DNA of 64,000 nucleotides from Rhipicephalus microplus (GCF_043290135.1 NC_134701.1:65975502-66039501); one strand, 5' to 3'. Shown: positions 20,726-30,903, numbered from the stretch's first letter. Notes: generated from the letters alone by a model not told the origin. A program made the numbers and translations.

Positions 20726-20837
20726 GTTGTGGTAGACGTGCTGGGTAATCGACACCCGAAGACGGAAGGTGAACCGCAAGTTCTTCGACGGAGCCGTCGC
20801 ATTGCTGGACTTCCACCGAATCCATCTGGGCTGGACA

Positions 20838-22179
20838 TGTCCCACAACGCAAATGAACACCGACCCCTCTCGACTCCTGCGCCGACCAATTCGGCTCCAC
20901 AACTGAGAGATGCTCGTCCCTTTGCCGGCAGACCAGATGAAGACGTCGAGGCTTGGCTTATCCATTACAAACGGGTGAGCGCCGCTAACAAATGGGATGC
21001 CGCTTCTCAGCTTTTGTACGTCGTGTTCTTTCTGACCGATACTGCATTAATGTGGTACGAGAATCGGGAGGAAACGCTAACGACGTGGGACAGATTTGTT
21101 TCTGAAATCAAAGAGCGTTTCGGCGACCCAACAACAATAAAAAAAGAGCTGAACAGACGCTAATGCAACGCGCTCAAGTGCCAGGTGAAACTTGCACAAC
21201 CTACATTGAGGAAGTCATGAAGCTATGTAGAACCATTGACTCCGGAATGTCTGAGGAAGACAAAGTCGGGCACATTCTAAAAGGAATCGCCGAGGATGTT
21301 TACAGTTTCCTCATCGCGAAAGACCCCTTGACATCTGTCACCGATGTCATTCGTCATTGCCGCAATTTCGAGCAACTAAAGACGAGGCGCATCACGCCAA
21401 AATTCGGCAGGCTGCCCAATGTGACGACCATCGCGAGCATAGACAGCAACCAGGCACCTGATCTTGCAACAACAATCGGGCAGATCGTACGTGAAGAACT
21501 CGGCCTGTACGCGCAAGTGGCAAACCACCCAAACACTCATCCTCCCTATCAGCCACCAGAGTTCGAGCGAAACGTTGCTTCATTCTCCTCGCACCGAGTG
21601 GCGGAGGGCTTTGAGGATTCTGATGCCACACCTCAGTATCAGCCACGTCTATACGATAGAAGCCCTGCCTATGACGCACGATCACGACGAGCACAGCCAC
21701 ATTCTTATACTCAGGGTTCTCAGCCGGACTACGTCCCGCTGCGGCAAGGACAGTATCAACCCTACAACCAAGATGTGACTTACGACGAATACAATGAATT
21801 CCAGAGAGTGGCAGAAACCCGTTCATTGCGTGATAACGAACTTCCTCACCGACAGCAGCGGCCCAGGATTCGTTCCATTCAAGATAGTATAAACCGTGAC
21901 CCTCCCTTGTGCTACAACAGTGGTTTCACTGGGCATATTGCTCGGTATTGCCGCCAACAACGGCGCCAATCACGAAGGACACCAGCCATGTCTTCGCCAC
22001 CAAGACCCGGTGCGTCATATGACCAGTGGACAACTGACTTGTTTTCAAGGGACCGTTTTTTGCGCGAGACCAGACGCAATGATTCGCCAGCATCCGAGCG
22101 GAGTTTGACACCACCATCCAACCGTTCTCGTCGCTCGCCGTCTCCTCTGCGTCGTTCTTCTCCGCTGCCGGGAAACTAG
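20838..22179 (+). pseudogene. Gypsy-2 gag, split by one frameshift
   Basis: A likely start is the ATG at 20838. The first part (to 21163) has capsid-like ARPFAGRPDEDVEAWLIHYK and ends early at a TAA where one base appears lost at about 21160. The second part (21163-22179) continues with capsid (GHILKGIAEDVYSFLIAKDP), a Pro/Tyr/Gln-rich linker, one zinc knuckle and a basic Ser/Arg-rich tail. The knuckle reads CYNSGFTGHIARYC: its second Cys is Ser, so it could not bind zinc normally. Length and order match tick Gypsy Gag. Pol overlaps the end of gag in the -1 frame. Confidence 0.87.
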
Positions 22180-22244
22180 CATCCGCGGCCAATGGAGGTG
22201 AAGTCGCCGGATGGTCTTTTCAAGATATACCCCTGCCTATTGTT

Positions 22245-25200
22245 ATGATCAAAAACAAAGTGAATGTGTTGATTGATGGAATACCGACGATGGCGTTAGT
22301 TGACACTGGGGCGACTGTCTCTGTGATGAGCCTCGCCTTCAGAAACCGCTTAGGTCGCAAAGTTATGTTTTCATGGGACAATACAATCACCTTTCGTGGT
22401 GTAGGTGGCGAGTGGCTTAATCCTATTGGTGTATGTGCTGTCAGTGTTTCATTGACTGGAAAAGTATTTGTATCGGAATTTCTGGTTTTATCTCGTTGTT
22501 CACACGATGTCATTCTTGGTATCGATTTCCTGGAACAATGCGGTGCTTCCGCTGACTGTGGTAGTGGGGGAACATCACTAAACAATTTGTTTCCACCGTC
22601 GCTTTCCGAAAAAGACTACCGTGACGAAGACAGGAACACACTTAGTGTGATTGATGAAGTGATAGCACCATCTTGGTGCCTGACACCCGTTCAAGTCTCT
22701 TCCACAGCGGTTGATGATGCTTGTGTTGACCTCGTAGTGGGGCCTCTGCGCAAGAATTGTTTGAAGAAGGACATACTTGTGCCTTGTTCTGTTGTGTGCA
22801 TGACGAAAGGAGTAGCAACATTGTGGGCGCTGAACTGTTCTGCCACGCCGGTTGTGCTTCCTCGCGGGATGAAGATAGCTCTCTTTGATGAAGCCTCATG
22901 CAACTCGATAGCAGCAATAGCTACGGACCTCCCCACCTCTTCCTCTGCTTGTGATATTCGCCATAATGAAGATCTAATGCTCGCTATGATCAGCAAGACT
23001 CTCAGTACGACGGAACGGCAAGCGCTGGTGCAGGTCCTTTCCCGGCATGTTGCTGCTTTCGACTTCAAACATAGAGATGCACCCCTTCAGTTACCCTCGT
23101 TCCGCACTCGTCACAGAATAGACACTGGCTCTGCACACCCCATCCGCCAAAAGCCCTACCGAGTGTCATCCTCTGAGCGCAAAGTTAACGCCGAAGAAGT
23201 AAAGGACATGATGAACAAAGGGGTCGTGCAAGAGTCGTCCAGCCCGTGTGCAGCCCCGGTAATTCTTGTCAGGAAAAAAGTTGGTTCCTGGAGATTCTGC
23301 GTAGATTACAGGCGTCTAAACACTGTGACGAAGAAAGATGTATATCCCTTACCACGGATTGATGAGGTCATAGATTGCTTGCATGCCGGTTCCTATTTTT
23401 CAACGCTTGATTTGCGGTCAGGTTATTGGCAAATACCTATGGAACCCGGCGACAAAGAAAAGACTGCTTTCATGACTCCGGATGGCTTATTTGAATTTAA
23501 TGTCATGCCTTTTGGCCTTTGTAATGCTCCGGCCACCTTTGAAAGATTTATGGACACAGTATTACGTGGTCTAAAATTGGAGATGTGCATGTGCTACCTT
23601 TACGATGTTGTGATCTTTGGCCGTACGTTTGAGGAACATAACAACCGTCTCAGTCTTGTTCTCGACTGCATCGAAAAAGCCGGGCTGGTTCTGAATTCTA
23701 AAAAATGTCACTTTGGCGAACGTCAAACTCTCGTGCTGGGGCACTTGGTCGACAAGGATGGCGTCAGACCCGATCCTCGCAAGATAGAAGCAGTCAGCTC
23801 TTTTAAATCACCGCAGTCCGCACGAGAACTTCGCTCATTTGTCGGCCTATGCTCATATTTTCGTTGTTTTGTTCCACGATTTGCGGAGATCGTGTATCCG
23901 CTGACAAACGTCTTGCGACAGGATGCAACCTTCAACTGGACACCAGAGTGTGACGCCGCCTTCTCACAACTCAAGTTTGTACTAACGTCAGCACCACTGT
24001 TGGGTCACTTCGATCCATCTGGCCCGACTGAGGTTCACACAGACGCTAGTGGTATCGGTGTAGGCGCGGTGCTTGTACAACGTCACAATGGCGCAGAGCA
24101 TGTCGTGGCATATGCCAGCCGTTGCCTGAGCAAATCAGAACGCAATTACACAGTTACGGAACAGGAATGTCTGGCAGCTGTTTTCGCTGTACAGAAGTTT
24201 CGTTGTTATCTTTACGGGAGGCCATTTAAGATCATTACCGATCACCATTCCTTATGCTGGCTGGTCGGTTTGCGTGGCCCCTCTGGCCGCCTCGCACGTT
24301 GGGCGCTGCGACTTCAGGAATACGACTTTACGGTGTCGTACAAGAGTGGCCGTCGTCACGCTGACGCAGACTGCCTCTCCCGGATTCCTCTTGCGACTAC
24401 TGACTGCGATGCTGAGAATTTTGACGACTGCCTTGCTGCTGTTACAAGCACGTTCCCCAACGCGGCTGATTTCCAAAGAGAACCACGCAACGATCTCAAC
24501 TTGGATCCTCTTTTTGCCGCCACACATGCCTCCCAACACAGCGGTCGCTTTACGGTCCGAGACAAGTTGCTCTATAAAACAAACTACTCTAGACCTGGAG
24601 CACGTTTTCTTCTAGTTGTCCCCGGGAGCCTTCGCTCCGCAGTTCTACGTGCCATGCATGACGATGCGACGTCCGGTCACGTCGGCTTCATTAGAACGCT
24701 GAACCGCACGCAGGAACGCTTTTACTGGCCCAAGATGTACGAAACAACGAAGCGTTACGTCGCTAGCTGCGAGACGTGCCAACGTCACAAGCGCCCGGCC
24801 ACCGCTACACCAGGTCCCCTTCAGCCATTAACACCACCCAGCACACCTTTTGAACAAGTAGGAATTGACATTATGGGTCCATTTCCGTTATCTAACAATA
24901 AGAAGCGTTGGATAATTGTCTGCGTCTATGATCTTACGCGGTATGCCGAAACCGCAGCTATTCCCTCTTCTACCGCGGCATTCGTGGCGGACTTCTTGCT
25001 TCACTCCGTGGTCCTTCGCCATGGCCCACCGCGTGTTATTATCAGCGACCGTGGCCGCCAGTTCACTGTCGATGCCGTTGAAGAATTACTACGCATGTGC
25101 ACGACACAGTTCTGTCATTCCACACCGTATCACCCACAGACGAATGGCCTCGTTGAACGGACAAACAAAACGCTGACCAACATGCTTGCCATGTACGTTT

Positions 25201-25703
25201 CTTCCAATCATAAGAGTTGGGATGAAGTGCTGCCTTTTATCACGTACGCGTACAACACGGCAAAACATGAAACAACGAACTTCAGCCTATTTTATCTGTT
25301 GTACGCAAGGTTGCCACTAAGCCCTCTAGACACTTTCTTACCCTTCATTCTACACAATGACGACTCTGTATCAAACATCCTGTGCCTCGCGGAAGAAGCC
25401 CGTCGAATCGCTCGTCTTCGTACTCTGGCCTCTCAACGTCGTTCGAAGGATCGATATGACGACCGTCACGAACCGGTTTTATTCGAAAAAGGTGACTTGG
25501 TGTTACTTTGGACACCGCAATGCAAGCGTGGATTGTGTCAAAAGCTTCTGTCACGATATTCAGGCCCACTTGTAGTTTTGGAGCGTCTAAGCCAGCTCAC
25601 TTACGTAATAGCTCGTCTTTTGTCCAATGGTCGACGATCGAGCAGAACGCAGCTCACTCACGTGGCTCGCCTGAAACCTTTCCACCCTCCTTGTGCATCA
25701 TAA
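22245..25703 (+). CDS. pol: Gypsy-2 Pol: protease, RT, RNase H, integrase
   Basis: A single open frame of 1152 codons. Protease: ALVDTGATVSVMS with catalytic Asp20. RT: WRFCVDYRRLNTVT, FGLCNAPATFERFMD and the palm at residues 451-454, which reads YLYD instead of YLDD. RNase H: Asp at about 600 (VHTDAS), with the Glu of TEQECLAAVFAV and Asp of ITDHHSLCWL. Integrase: HHCC zinc domain, then Asp875, Asp935 and Glu971, a D-x59-D-x35-E triad, and a GPY/F-like tail (KLLSRYSGPLVVLERL). ATG 22245 is the first Met, but the frame is open back to about 22082 and overlaps gag in the -1 frame, so -1 ribosomal frameshifting is the likely route of expression. The RT mutation should abolish polymerase activity. 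Confidence 0.92.
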   Translation: MIKNKVNVLIDGIPTMALVDTGATVSVMSLAFRNRLGRKVMFSWDNTITFRGVGGEWLNPIGVCAVSVSLTGKVFVSEFLVLSRCSHDVILGIDFLEQCGASADCGSGGTSLNNLFPPSLSEKDYRDEDRNTLSVIDEVIAPSWCLTPVQVSSTAVDDACVDLVVGPLRKNCLKKDILVPCSVVCMTKGVATLWALNCSATPVVLPRGMKIALFDEASCNSIAAIATDLPTSSSACDIRHNEDLMLAMISKTLSTTERQALVQVLSRHVAAFDFKHRDAPLQLPSFRTRHRIDTGSAHPIRQKPYRVSSSERKVNAEEVKDMMNKGVVQESSSPCAAPVILVRKKVGSWRFCVDYRRLNTVTKKDVYPLPRIDEVIDCLHAGSYFSTLDLRSGYWQIPMEPGDKEKTAFMTPDGLFEFNVMPFGLCNAPATFERFMDTVLRGLKLEMCMCYLYDVVIFGRTFEEHNNRLSLVLDCIEKAGLVLNSKKCHFGERQTLVLGHLVDKDGVRPDPRKIEAVSSFKSPQSARELRSFVGLCSYFRCFVPRFAEIVYPLTNVLRQDATFNWTPECDAAFSQLKFVLTSAPLLGHFDPSGPTEVHTDASGIGVGAVLVQRHNGAEHVVAYASRCLSKSERNYTVTEQECLAAVFAVQKFRCYLYGRPFKIITDHHSLCWLVGLRGPSGRLARWALRLQEYDFTVSYKSGRRHADADCLSRIPLATTDCDAENFDDCLAAVTSTFPNAADFQREPRNDLNLDPLFAATHASQHSGRFTVRDKLLYKTNYSRPGARFLLVVPGSLRSAVLRAMHDDATSGHVGFIRTLNRTQERFYWPKMYETTKRYVASCETCQRHKRPATATPGPLQPLTPPSTPFEQVGIDIMGPFPLSNNKKRWIIVCVYDLTRYAETAAIPSSTAAFVADFLLHSVVLRHGPPRVIISDRGRQFTVDAVEELLRMCTTQFCHSTPYHPQTNGLVERTNKTLTNMLAMYVSSNHKSWDEVLPFITYAYNTAKHETTNFSLFYLLYARLPLSPLDTFLPFILHNDDSVSNILCLAEEARRIARLRTLASQRRSKDRYDDRHEPVLFEKGDLVLLWTPQCKRGLCQKLLSRYSGPLVVLERLSQLTYVIARLLSNGRRSSRTQLTHVARLKPFHPPCAS

Positions 25704-25737
25704 CTCGCCCTACGGGCTTCGTCTGCTTGCGGGGGAA
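25704..25737 (+). promoter_or_regulatory. Gypsy-2 polypurine tract region
   Basis: The bases TGCGGGGGAA at 25728-25737 lie immediately before the 3' LTR and form the expected polypurine primer for plus-strand DNA synthesis. Confidence 0.8.
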
Positions 25738-25870
25738 TGTAACAGACTAGAAAAGGGTAGAGAGGAGAGGCAGAGGAAGACGAAGAGTCTTGGCACGATC
25801 GCAGTGTGCTGCCGCAAACGACCATCGTTCACCACCTGTAAATAAAACCATCTTATCACAGCTCGCTGTT

Positions 25871-25873
<3 letters not shown>
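25738..25873 (+). repeat. Gypsy-2 3' LTR
   Basis: 136 bp with the same TGTAACA...TGTTACA ends as the 5' LTR and about seven substitutions relative to it, no indels. It is followed directly by (TA)n. Confidence 0.93.

Positions 25874-25966
<93 letters not shown>
25874..25966. repeat. (TA)n microsatellite after Gypsy-2
   Basis: About 90 bp of TA with one CA interruption. It links the Gypsy-2 3' LTR to the Penelope-type inverted repeat. Confidence 0.97.
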
Positions 25967-26117
25967 ATTCAAAAAAATTTCTGTGGGTCTGGTGCAAATA
26001 TAATTAGGAATAAAGGAGCACACTTACGAAAGTTTGATAATCGTTTATGTTTCGGCCGTGGCACAGCCTTCGTCAGGATTCAATTATCAAATTTTCGTAA
26101 GTGTGCTCCTTTATTCC

Positions 26118-26124
<7 letters not shown>
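25967..26124 (-). mobile_element. Penelope-type inverted repeat with hammerhead-like core
   Basis: Arms of 42 bp at 26000-26041 and 26083-26124 are reverse complements with a single mismatch. The 41-bp loop, read on the minus strand, contains CTGACGA, a GC-rich hairpin and GAAAC, the hammerhead core order. Such structures are described in terminal repeats of Penelope-like elements. No RT or GIY-YIG sequence is attached, so this is a terminal or fold-back derivative. A related core occurs at about 3242. Confidence 0.65.

Positions 26125-26152
<28 letters not shown>
26125..26152. repeat. (TA)n microsatellite
   Basis: About 28 bp of TA joining the Penelope-type inverted repeat to the next LTR-like segment. 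Confidence 0.95.
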
Positions 26153-26156
<4 letters not shown>

Positions 26157-26352
26157 ATTATGAAGTCTTGGTAGTCTTGGTTGCGACTGCGTTTAATTGA
26201 GGAAAGACCTCGCAAAACGAGCGGGCAGAGCCAGTCCACAGACGATGACGATGATGATGACCCAGAGTGGCAATGAGGAGGAAGAGACAAGCTGTTGATG
26301 GTGATATTGATCATGCAGGGATGAGGACAACTTAAGTAACAAATGCCCACAG

Positions 26353-26432
<80 letters not shown>

Positions 26433-26640
26433 TATATTCAACTAGAGGTGTTGTACGTCGAAAAAGCTACAGACGCAGCTTGGCAAAATATGCTTTATCA
26501 GGCAGGTCTGGCTAATGGCGAGCGGCGTGCGCGAGCTACTACTGCAGCCACCGATCATCGTCGTCTTTTTCAATGCCAGCAGAGCGTCCGTTATTCAGAT
26601 TCATTAATTCATTACAATATATATATTGTAGTGAAGAAGA
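26153..26640. repeat. LTR-like sequence split by a (TA)n tract
   Basis: Two single-copy-looking segments (26153-26354 and 26433-26640) are separated by about 78 bp of TA at 26355-26432. The right segment ends TTCATTACA, a plausible LTR terminus, and TACTACTGCAGCC-type sequence in it resembles tick Gypsy LTRs. No coding motif is present. Orientation and identity are uncertain. Confidence 0.4.
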
Positions 26641-28388
26641 GTGGTCTCAGTGCCATTGTAATCAGCATGAGTTTCTGGTTGCTGCGCTTGGCACGATGCT
26701 GCTGTCCGCTTCTCGTTTTGCGTGCTACTCTGCCAATGAACCCCTCAAGAATAATGAAGGTGCGCGATATCGATCCCAGTACCTCTCGCCCATTACTCTC
26801 CTCAGCTCTGCCATGGCAATCCGAAGACGCTTGTGTACAACACGCTGGAATGGCCTTTACTTTTATTTCGAGGTTAATGTCTTGGTCACGTGGCAACGAT
26901 TAACGCCTGTCACGTTTGCATGTTTCGGCTAATTTGATTACTATGGACTTCAGCGCACTCACTTCTTTCTGCCATTGACCAGCCATTCTTTGACGCTTTC
27001 CACTGCTTTCTCGATGTCGCAACGTCTTCTTCAGAATGACCTCACTTTGTCACACTGCTGTGAATGTTTCAGACGTTTCTTGACGGCCACGCTTCTTGCC
27101 TCGGTTGCATATCGTTTTTCTGAAGCCGTTGAAAAATTACGCTTTCACGGTTGTGAACCTCTTACCATATTTTAGTTCAGACAGGTACGCAGCATGTACA
27201 GGATTATTAGGGGTATTTGTAATTTTAATTTTAGATGTATGATATCCGGATATTGGTGAGCAGTCTCTGTATCACTGCCTTTTAAGCACGAACTTGTGGA
27301 ATAATTTGAGTTTACCAGGCATTGCTTTTCTTTCAACTGTCGGACTTTAACTCAAACTTTTCCCACAACAAGCTTTGTATACGCTAACACAGAAGTTTAA
27401 ATAAGCTAACAGTCTTGAGGTCATATAACCATCTATACTTTTTCTTTTGTTTCTCTTACGTGTTCTCGTGGGGTTATGTTCATAATCGGGTGCTAGTCAA
27501 GGCTAACAAAGGGTCGAATTAAGCAGTGTGCATACGGCTGGAAAGCCACTGACCATTTCGAACGAAGCGATCACTGCGCGTGTGTATTTGAGCTGACTTT
27601 TGCGTTTTTACGTTCTTTTATTACTCCTAAATATTGTTGGCGTAATGCCATTGCCAGAATAAACGGTTCCTGCCCTCGTTCCTGATGAATTTGTGCGCTT
27701 TTACGAACACACATACGTTAACCAGGACAGTCACCAGAGCTATAGCCACGTTGATGCCGCTCGATACAGAAGTTTTTGCATTGTGTTGTTGCTCCAGAAC
27801 TAAGACAACTCCTAAAGGGGCCTCGCAACCCTTCTACAGAATGGTTAGGAAACGCTGCCAATTGGTAGAGGCTGCCGAGTATACGCGAGCCAAATAACAT
27901 AGCGCAGAGCGTTACCTGGAATCCATAATAAATTAATAAAAGAGGTTAAAAATTGCTTTCTTTTCTCTCGACAAATGACGGAAAATGCAGAATTACTCGT
28001 AGAAGGCCATCTATCACCAATTGGGTGATGGATCACGGCACACACAGCCGTAACAAAGATCGCCCCGGTAGAACCGACTTGTCCACGCGTGCGTGCGTGA
28101 TCATACTGAAAAAGTCGCCTATTAAAAAAAGTATACTACTCAGGGTCACGAGGCACGTGTTACATATTTTCTTTGCTCCTGCCATCCCTCGCTACTGAAG
28201 TTCCAGTGCTTTTGTCACGGGGACATAAGTTAGAGTTCCATTGTAGCGTACAGCAAACCTTCGTCTAGCCGCTCATAACTGACAGATTTCTAAAATTTTC
28301 GCGACGCAGAATTCGTGGGACGAAGTGTTTCAAGTCCCCTTTAAGGTTATGAAGACTCGATTCAGCCCCACTTTACAAAGTAAGTGGA
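26641..28388. other. Unassigned DNA, no gene recognised
   Basis: Only short frames without motifs. The region is of ordinary composition with no microsatellite, no zinc or RT motif and no obvious inverted repeat. It could be host intergenic DNA or very old transposon remains. Confidence 0.45.
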
Positions 28389-28557
28389 TGTCAAATGCCC
28401 TTCTTTACTACAGTGCGTAGCAGACACCCCTCGATATCCGCGCGCTCCCAAGTGAGGAAAGCCCACGGGTCCTGAGGCTTTATTGGGCCCGGCGCTGCAG
28501 CGGCGCCGCGCGGCAGTTGACCTTGAAAGGCCCACCTGGAAGGCGGCGCTTTTGACA
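28389..28557 (-). repeat. Short LTR (169 bp) with polypurine tract
   Basis: On the minus strand it begins TGTCAAAAGCG at 28557 and ends GGCATTTGACA at 28389, giving TGTCA/TGACA inverted ends. Just upstream (28558-28572) is AGAAAAGGGGGAG, a polypurine tract. An AATAAA signal lies inside at about 28480. This is the expected layout for a 3' LTR on the minus strand. No matching 5' LTR was found in the window. Confidence 0.6.
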
Positions 28558-30384
28558 CTCCCCCTTTTCTAGGTACTCTCTCATGCGGTGGCCGACTTCC
28601 TGTGCGAGCTCTAAATTTATAGGAGGCTGCTAGAGGGCTGCGCCTATATATATAGCGCTCACTCTTAACAAGCTTCATTTCTCTGTCAGCAAAGATCACT
28701 CAGTGCGCTTCTTTATAGGTACTAAACTTGCACCATGAACACCACAAGTCAAGCAAGTGGTGCCGAGGGCTCGCAATGCTGCTGTAGTGCGGACTTGCCA
28801 TCAAGGCCCTTAGTGAGAGCTCGTGAGGCCGAAGCCAGACAGATGCCAGCACCAGCACTGAGGCGGCCACAGCGGCAAAGGCTCGAGCAGCAGTATAGTA
28901 GCACGGTCTCGTCCACCTGTGTGACTTTTTTGTAAGATGATGGAGCAGATGCACGGAGGATGCATGGTATGCATGGTTCTTCGAATATAACTTATAGAGA
29001 AATCTCATTCATCATTCACTTTGTAGATATTGTGTATTTTTGATGCGAAGCAGCTCATTGAATAGAATTTGTAAGGCTGTCCTTCCGTGCGTCTATACGA
29101 ACGAGCCGCAACACGTTTCCTTCGCCGCAGGTGCCGGAGCAGTGCCAAGTCGGTGATGCCAAAGTTGCGCGTAGCCGTCAGAATTCCCTCGCATTGCCGG
29201 CTGATGTCACTCTCACCTCGTCTGTCACGCGCTCACCGCAGCGCCCACAGGTGCCGTCTTGTCAGTTCATGCGCTACGCCAGCCGCTACCGAAGCTCGCT
29301 CCTATATTACGATCGCCACTCGCTACACCGCCGGCTCATCGGTTCAAGCTCAATAAACCTGACACGTGGCTTATGTACCGCTGAAAGATGTTTGTACGCG
29401 GTCGACACGTTATGATCAGCTGGGGAGAGAGACTTTCCTACTTTTAAGGCACGGTCGAGCACGATCTATTAGAAGAAACGCATCGCCTAATGCGAATCTA
29501 TTCAGTTTCTCAAGAAAACGCGTGTTCATGCACATTCGACGAGGCACGCACAGCTACGGAAGTATTCGGTGCTTCACGGACTCGAGTACGACATATTGAA
29601 ACGCGTCACACGAATTCAGTTCTCCTTGCGCGTGTACCTAAACACGTCTCAGCGCGTGGATTCGCTACTTCTGGGGCAACTCGAGACCAATCTCTTAACT
29701 ACAGTACTCCTCACACCATTATAGAACACATCCAGACTGCTGTTATGCGCAGTGTACTATAATTCGCGTTCAGTAAAACGGCTGAAGTCGCACAGGTAGC
29801 CGCTAAATGCACAGCGGATGACACTGAGTCTCAACGGGAAAGGCAAATTGGTTGGGACATAGTAGCTCAAATCAAAGTTGAGATAAGTGAAATATTAGAG
29901 CTGCAGTTTTGAAGTGGAAAAGAGGCCCAGGCAGCTGCTAAAAGGAGTAGAAATTGCATCGTGAAGTTTGTTTAAGGTGGCAAGCGCACTCGTGCTGCCG
30001 ATACATTAGCATGTTTAAAATTGAAACAAAATTGCAACTCGGCGAAACTATGTTTGCGACGGTTACTACACGATAGCTGAGCAGGTATATATCCTCGAAC
30101 TTTTTTTGAGACAAGACCACTCTGCAATGATTTCACGTCGCGTTTTTTAACGACTGTTACAAGTACTAAGAAGACGTGAGCGTGTTAGACCGTCAGCGAC
30201 GCGGCGGCTTATCTTGCATTGTTATCGAAGCACCCTGTTTCAGCTGGTTGTTTCATTCGTTGACGTAGCCAGCTGCGAGTGATCTTGCGAGTGTATGAAG
30301 TCGTACTTAAAATACGTAACTCGAGATTATTAATTCAGCTCTTCGCAAAACTTCGCTATGTGTTTCCAAGCGGAAAATGCCGAA
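28558..30384. other. Unassigned DNA next to the short LTR
   Basis: A 67-codon plus-strand frame at 28735-28935 follows a TATATATA box at about 28648, but it lies next to an LTR on the other strand and has only a basic Arg/Ala/Glu stretch (VRAREAEARQ), so I do not call it a gene. The segment 29090-29420 is GC-rich and ends near a TCAATAAACC signal, which suggests an LTR or SINE remnant. The remainder shows nothing recognisable. Confidence 0.4.
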
Positions 30385-30755
30385 AAAAATTGGCAGATCT
30401 CACGTACTGTGAGAATCGATGATATAGGAAGCACGAAACAGACATGTTGATATGTCACTTTGAAATCTGCACAGAGTTGCATGGTGAAGGCAAATGATGC
30501 CGTACATGACTTTCGTGTCATGATTACCATGTTTGGATGTGTCGTTTGCTTTCGTCATCTATTCACGTCACTGATACCACCAAATTTAGTATATGTGAAG
30601 CTAGCGAAACAGCCGCGAGCACGCTATGAGCGTGGTATGTTGCTATGTTCTTACATGACACATATCTGAGGGTTATCATGTTTGCACCAGTCACACATTT
30701 CATCGTCCACTGACGTCAGGTAACCCCAGATTTGGTATATGAGGTGAGCGTGCGC
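30385..30755 (+). repeat. Fragment of the 147-bp repeat family
   Basis: It begins AAAAATTGGCAGATCTCACG, the same end seen in the copy at 57827, and continues into monomer sequence (CATGATTACCATGTTTGG, GTATATGTGAAGCTAGCG). It breaks off where the Gypsy-3 LTR starts, so Gypsy-3 sits beside or within it. Confidence 0.8.
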
Positions 30756-30886
30756 CCGCAAGCAGAAAAATATAAAGACGCTGCTTGGAAGTGGCACGCT
30801 AGACAAAAGCTTGATTACCCTGCTGACGTCGATTATCATTCAGTCTTCTCTTTTCTTCGCTCCTGCGGCGTAAGCTTACAAGTGGT
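30756..30886 (+). repeat. Gypsy-3 5' LTR end and tRNA-Trp-type primer site
   Basis: A TATAAAGACG box at about 30770 is followed by an LTR end at about 30886 (AAGCTTACA). The next bases are AGTGGTGACC. TGGTGACC is complementary to the 3' end of tRNA-Trp, the primer used by the CsRn1 group of Gypsy elements. The LTR start is not clear, so the left limit is approximate. Confidence 0.65.
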
Positions 30887-30903
30887 GACCAAGGATAACG
30901 AGA

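Larger units (their letters stand above)
20590..25873 (+). mobile_element. Gypsy-2 LTR retrotransposon, nearly complete
   Basis: Two 136-bp LTRs in direct orientation enclose gag and pol. Both outer ends lie in (TA)n (20558-20589 and 25874-25966), so the target duplication is hidden in TA repeat. The LTRs differ at about seven positions by my count, which suggests an insertion that is not very recent. Domain order protease-RT-RNase H-integrase is that of Gypsy (Metaviridae). No envelope frame follows pol. Gag has one frameshift and RT a damaged active site, so this copy could not replicate by itself. Confidence 0.93.

Noticed and set aside
20636..21163. Gag start inside the Gypsy-2 LTR
   Set aside because: The frame is open into the LTR by chance; the ATG at 20838 downstream of the primer-site region is the more plausible start.
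28735..28935. Small basic protein gene with a TATA box
   Set aside because: The TATATATA is common here, the frame is short with no conserved motif, and it adjoins an LTR on the other strand.
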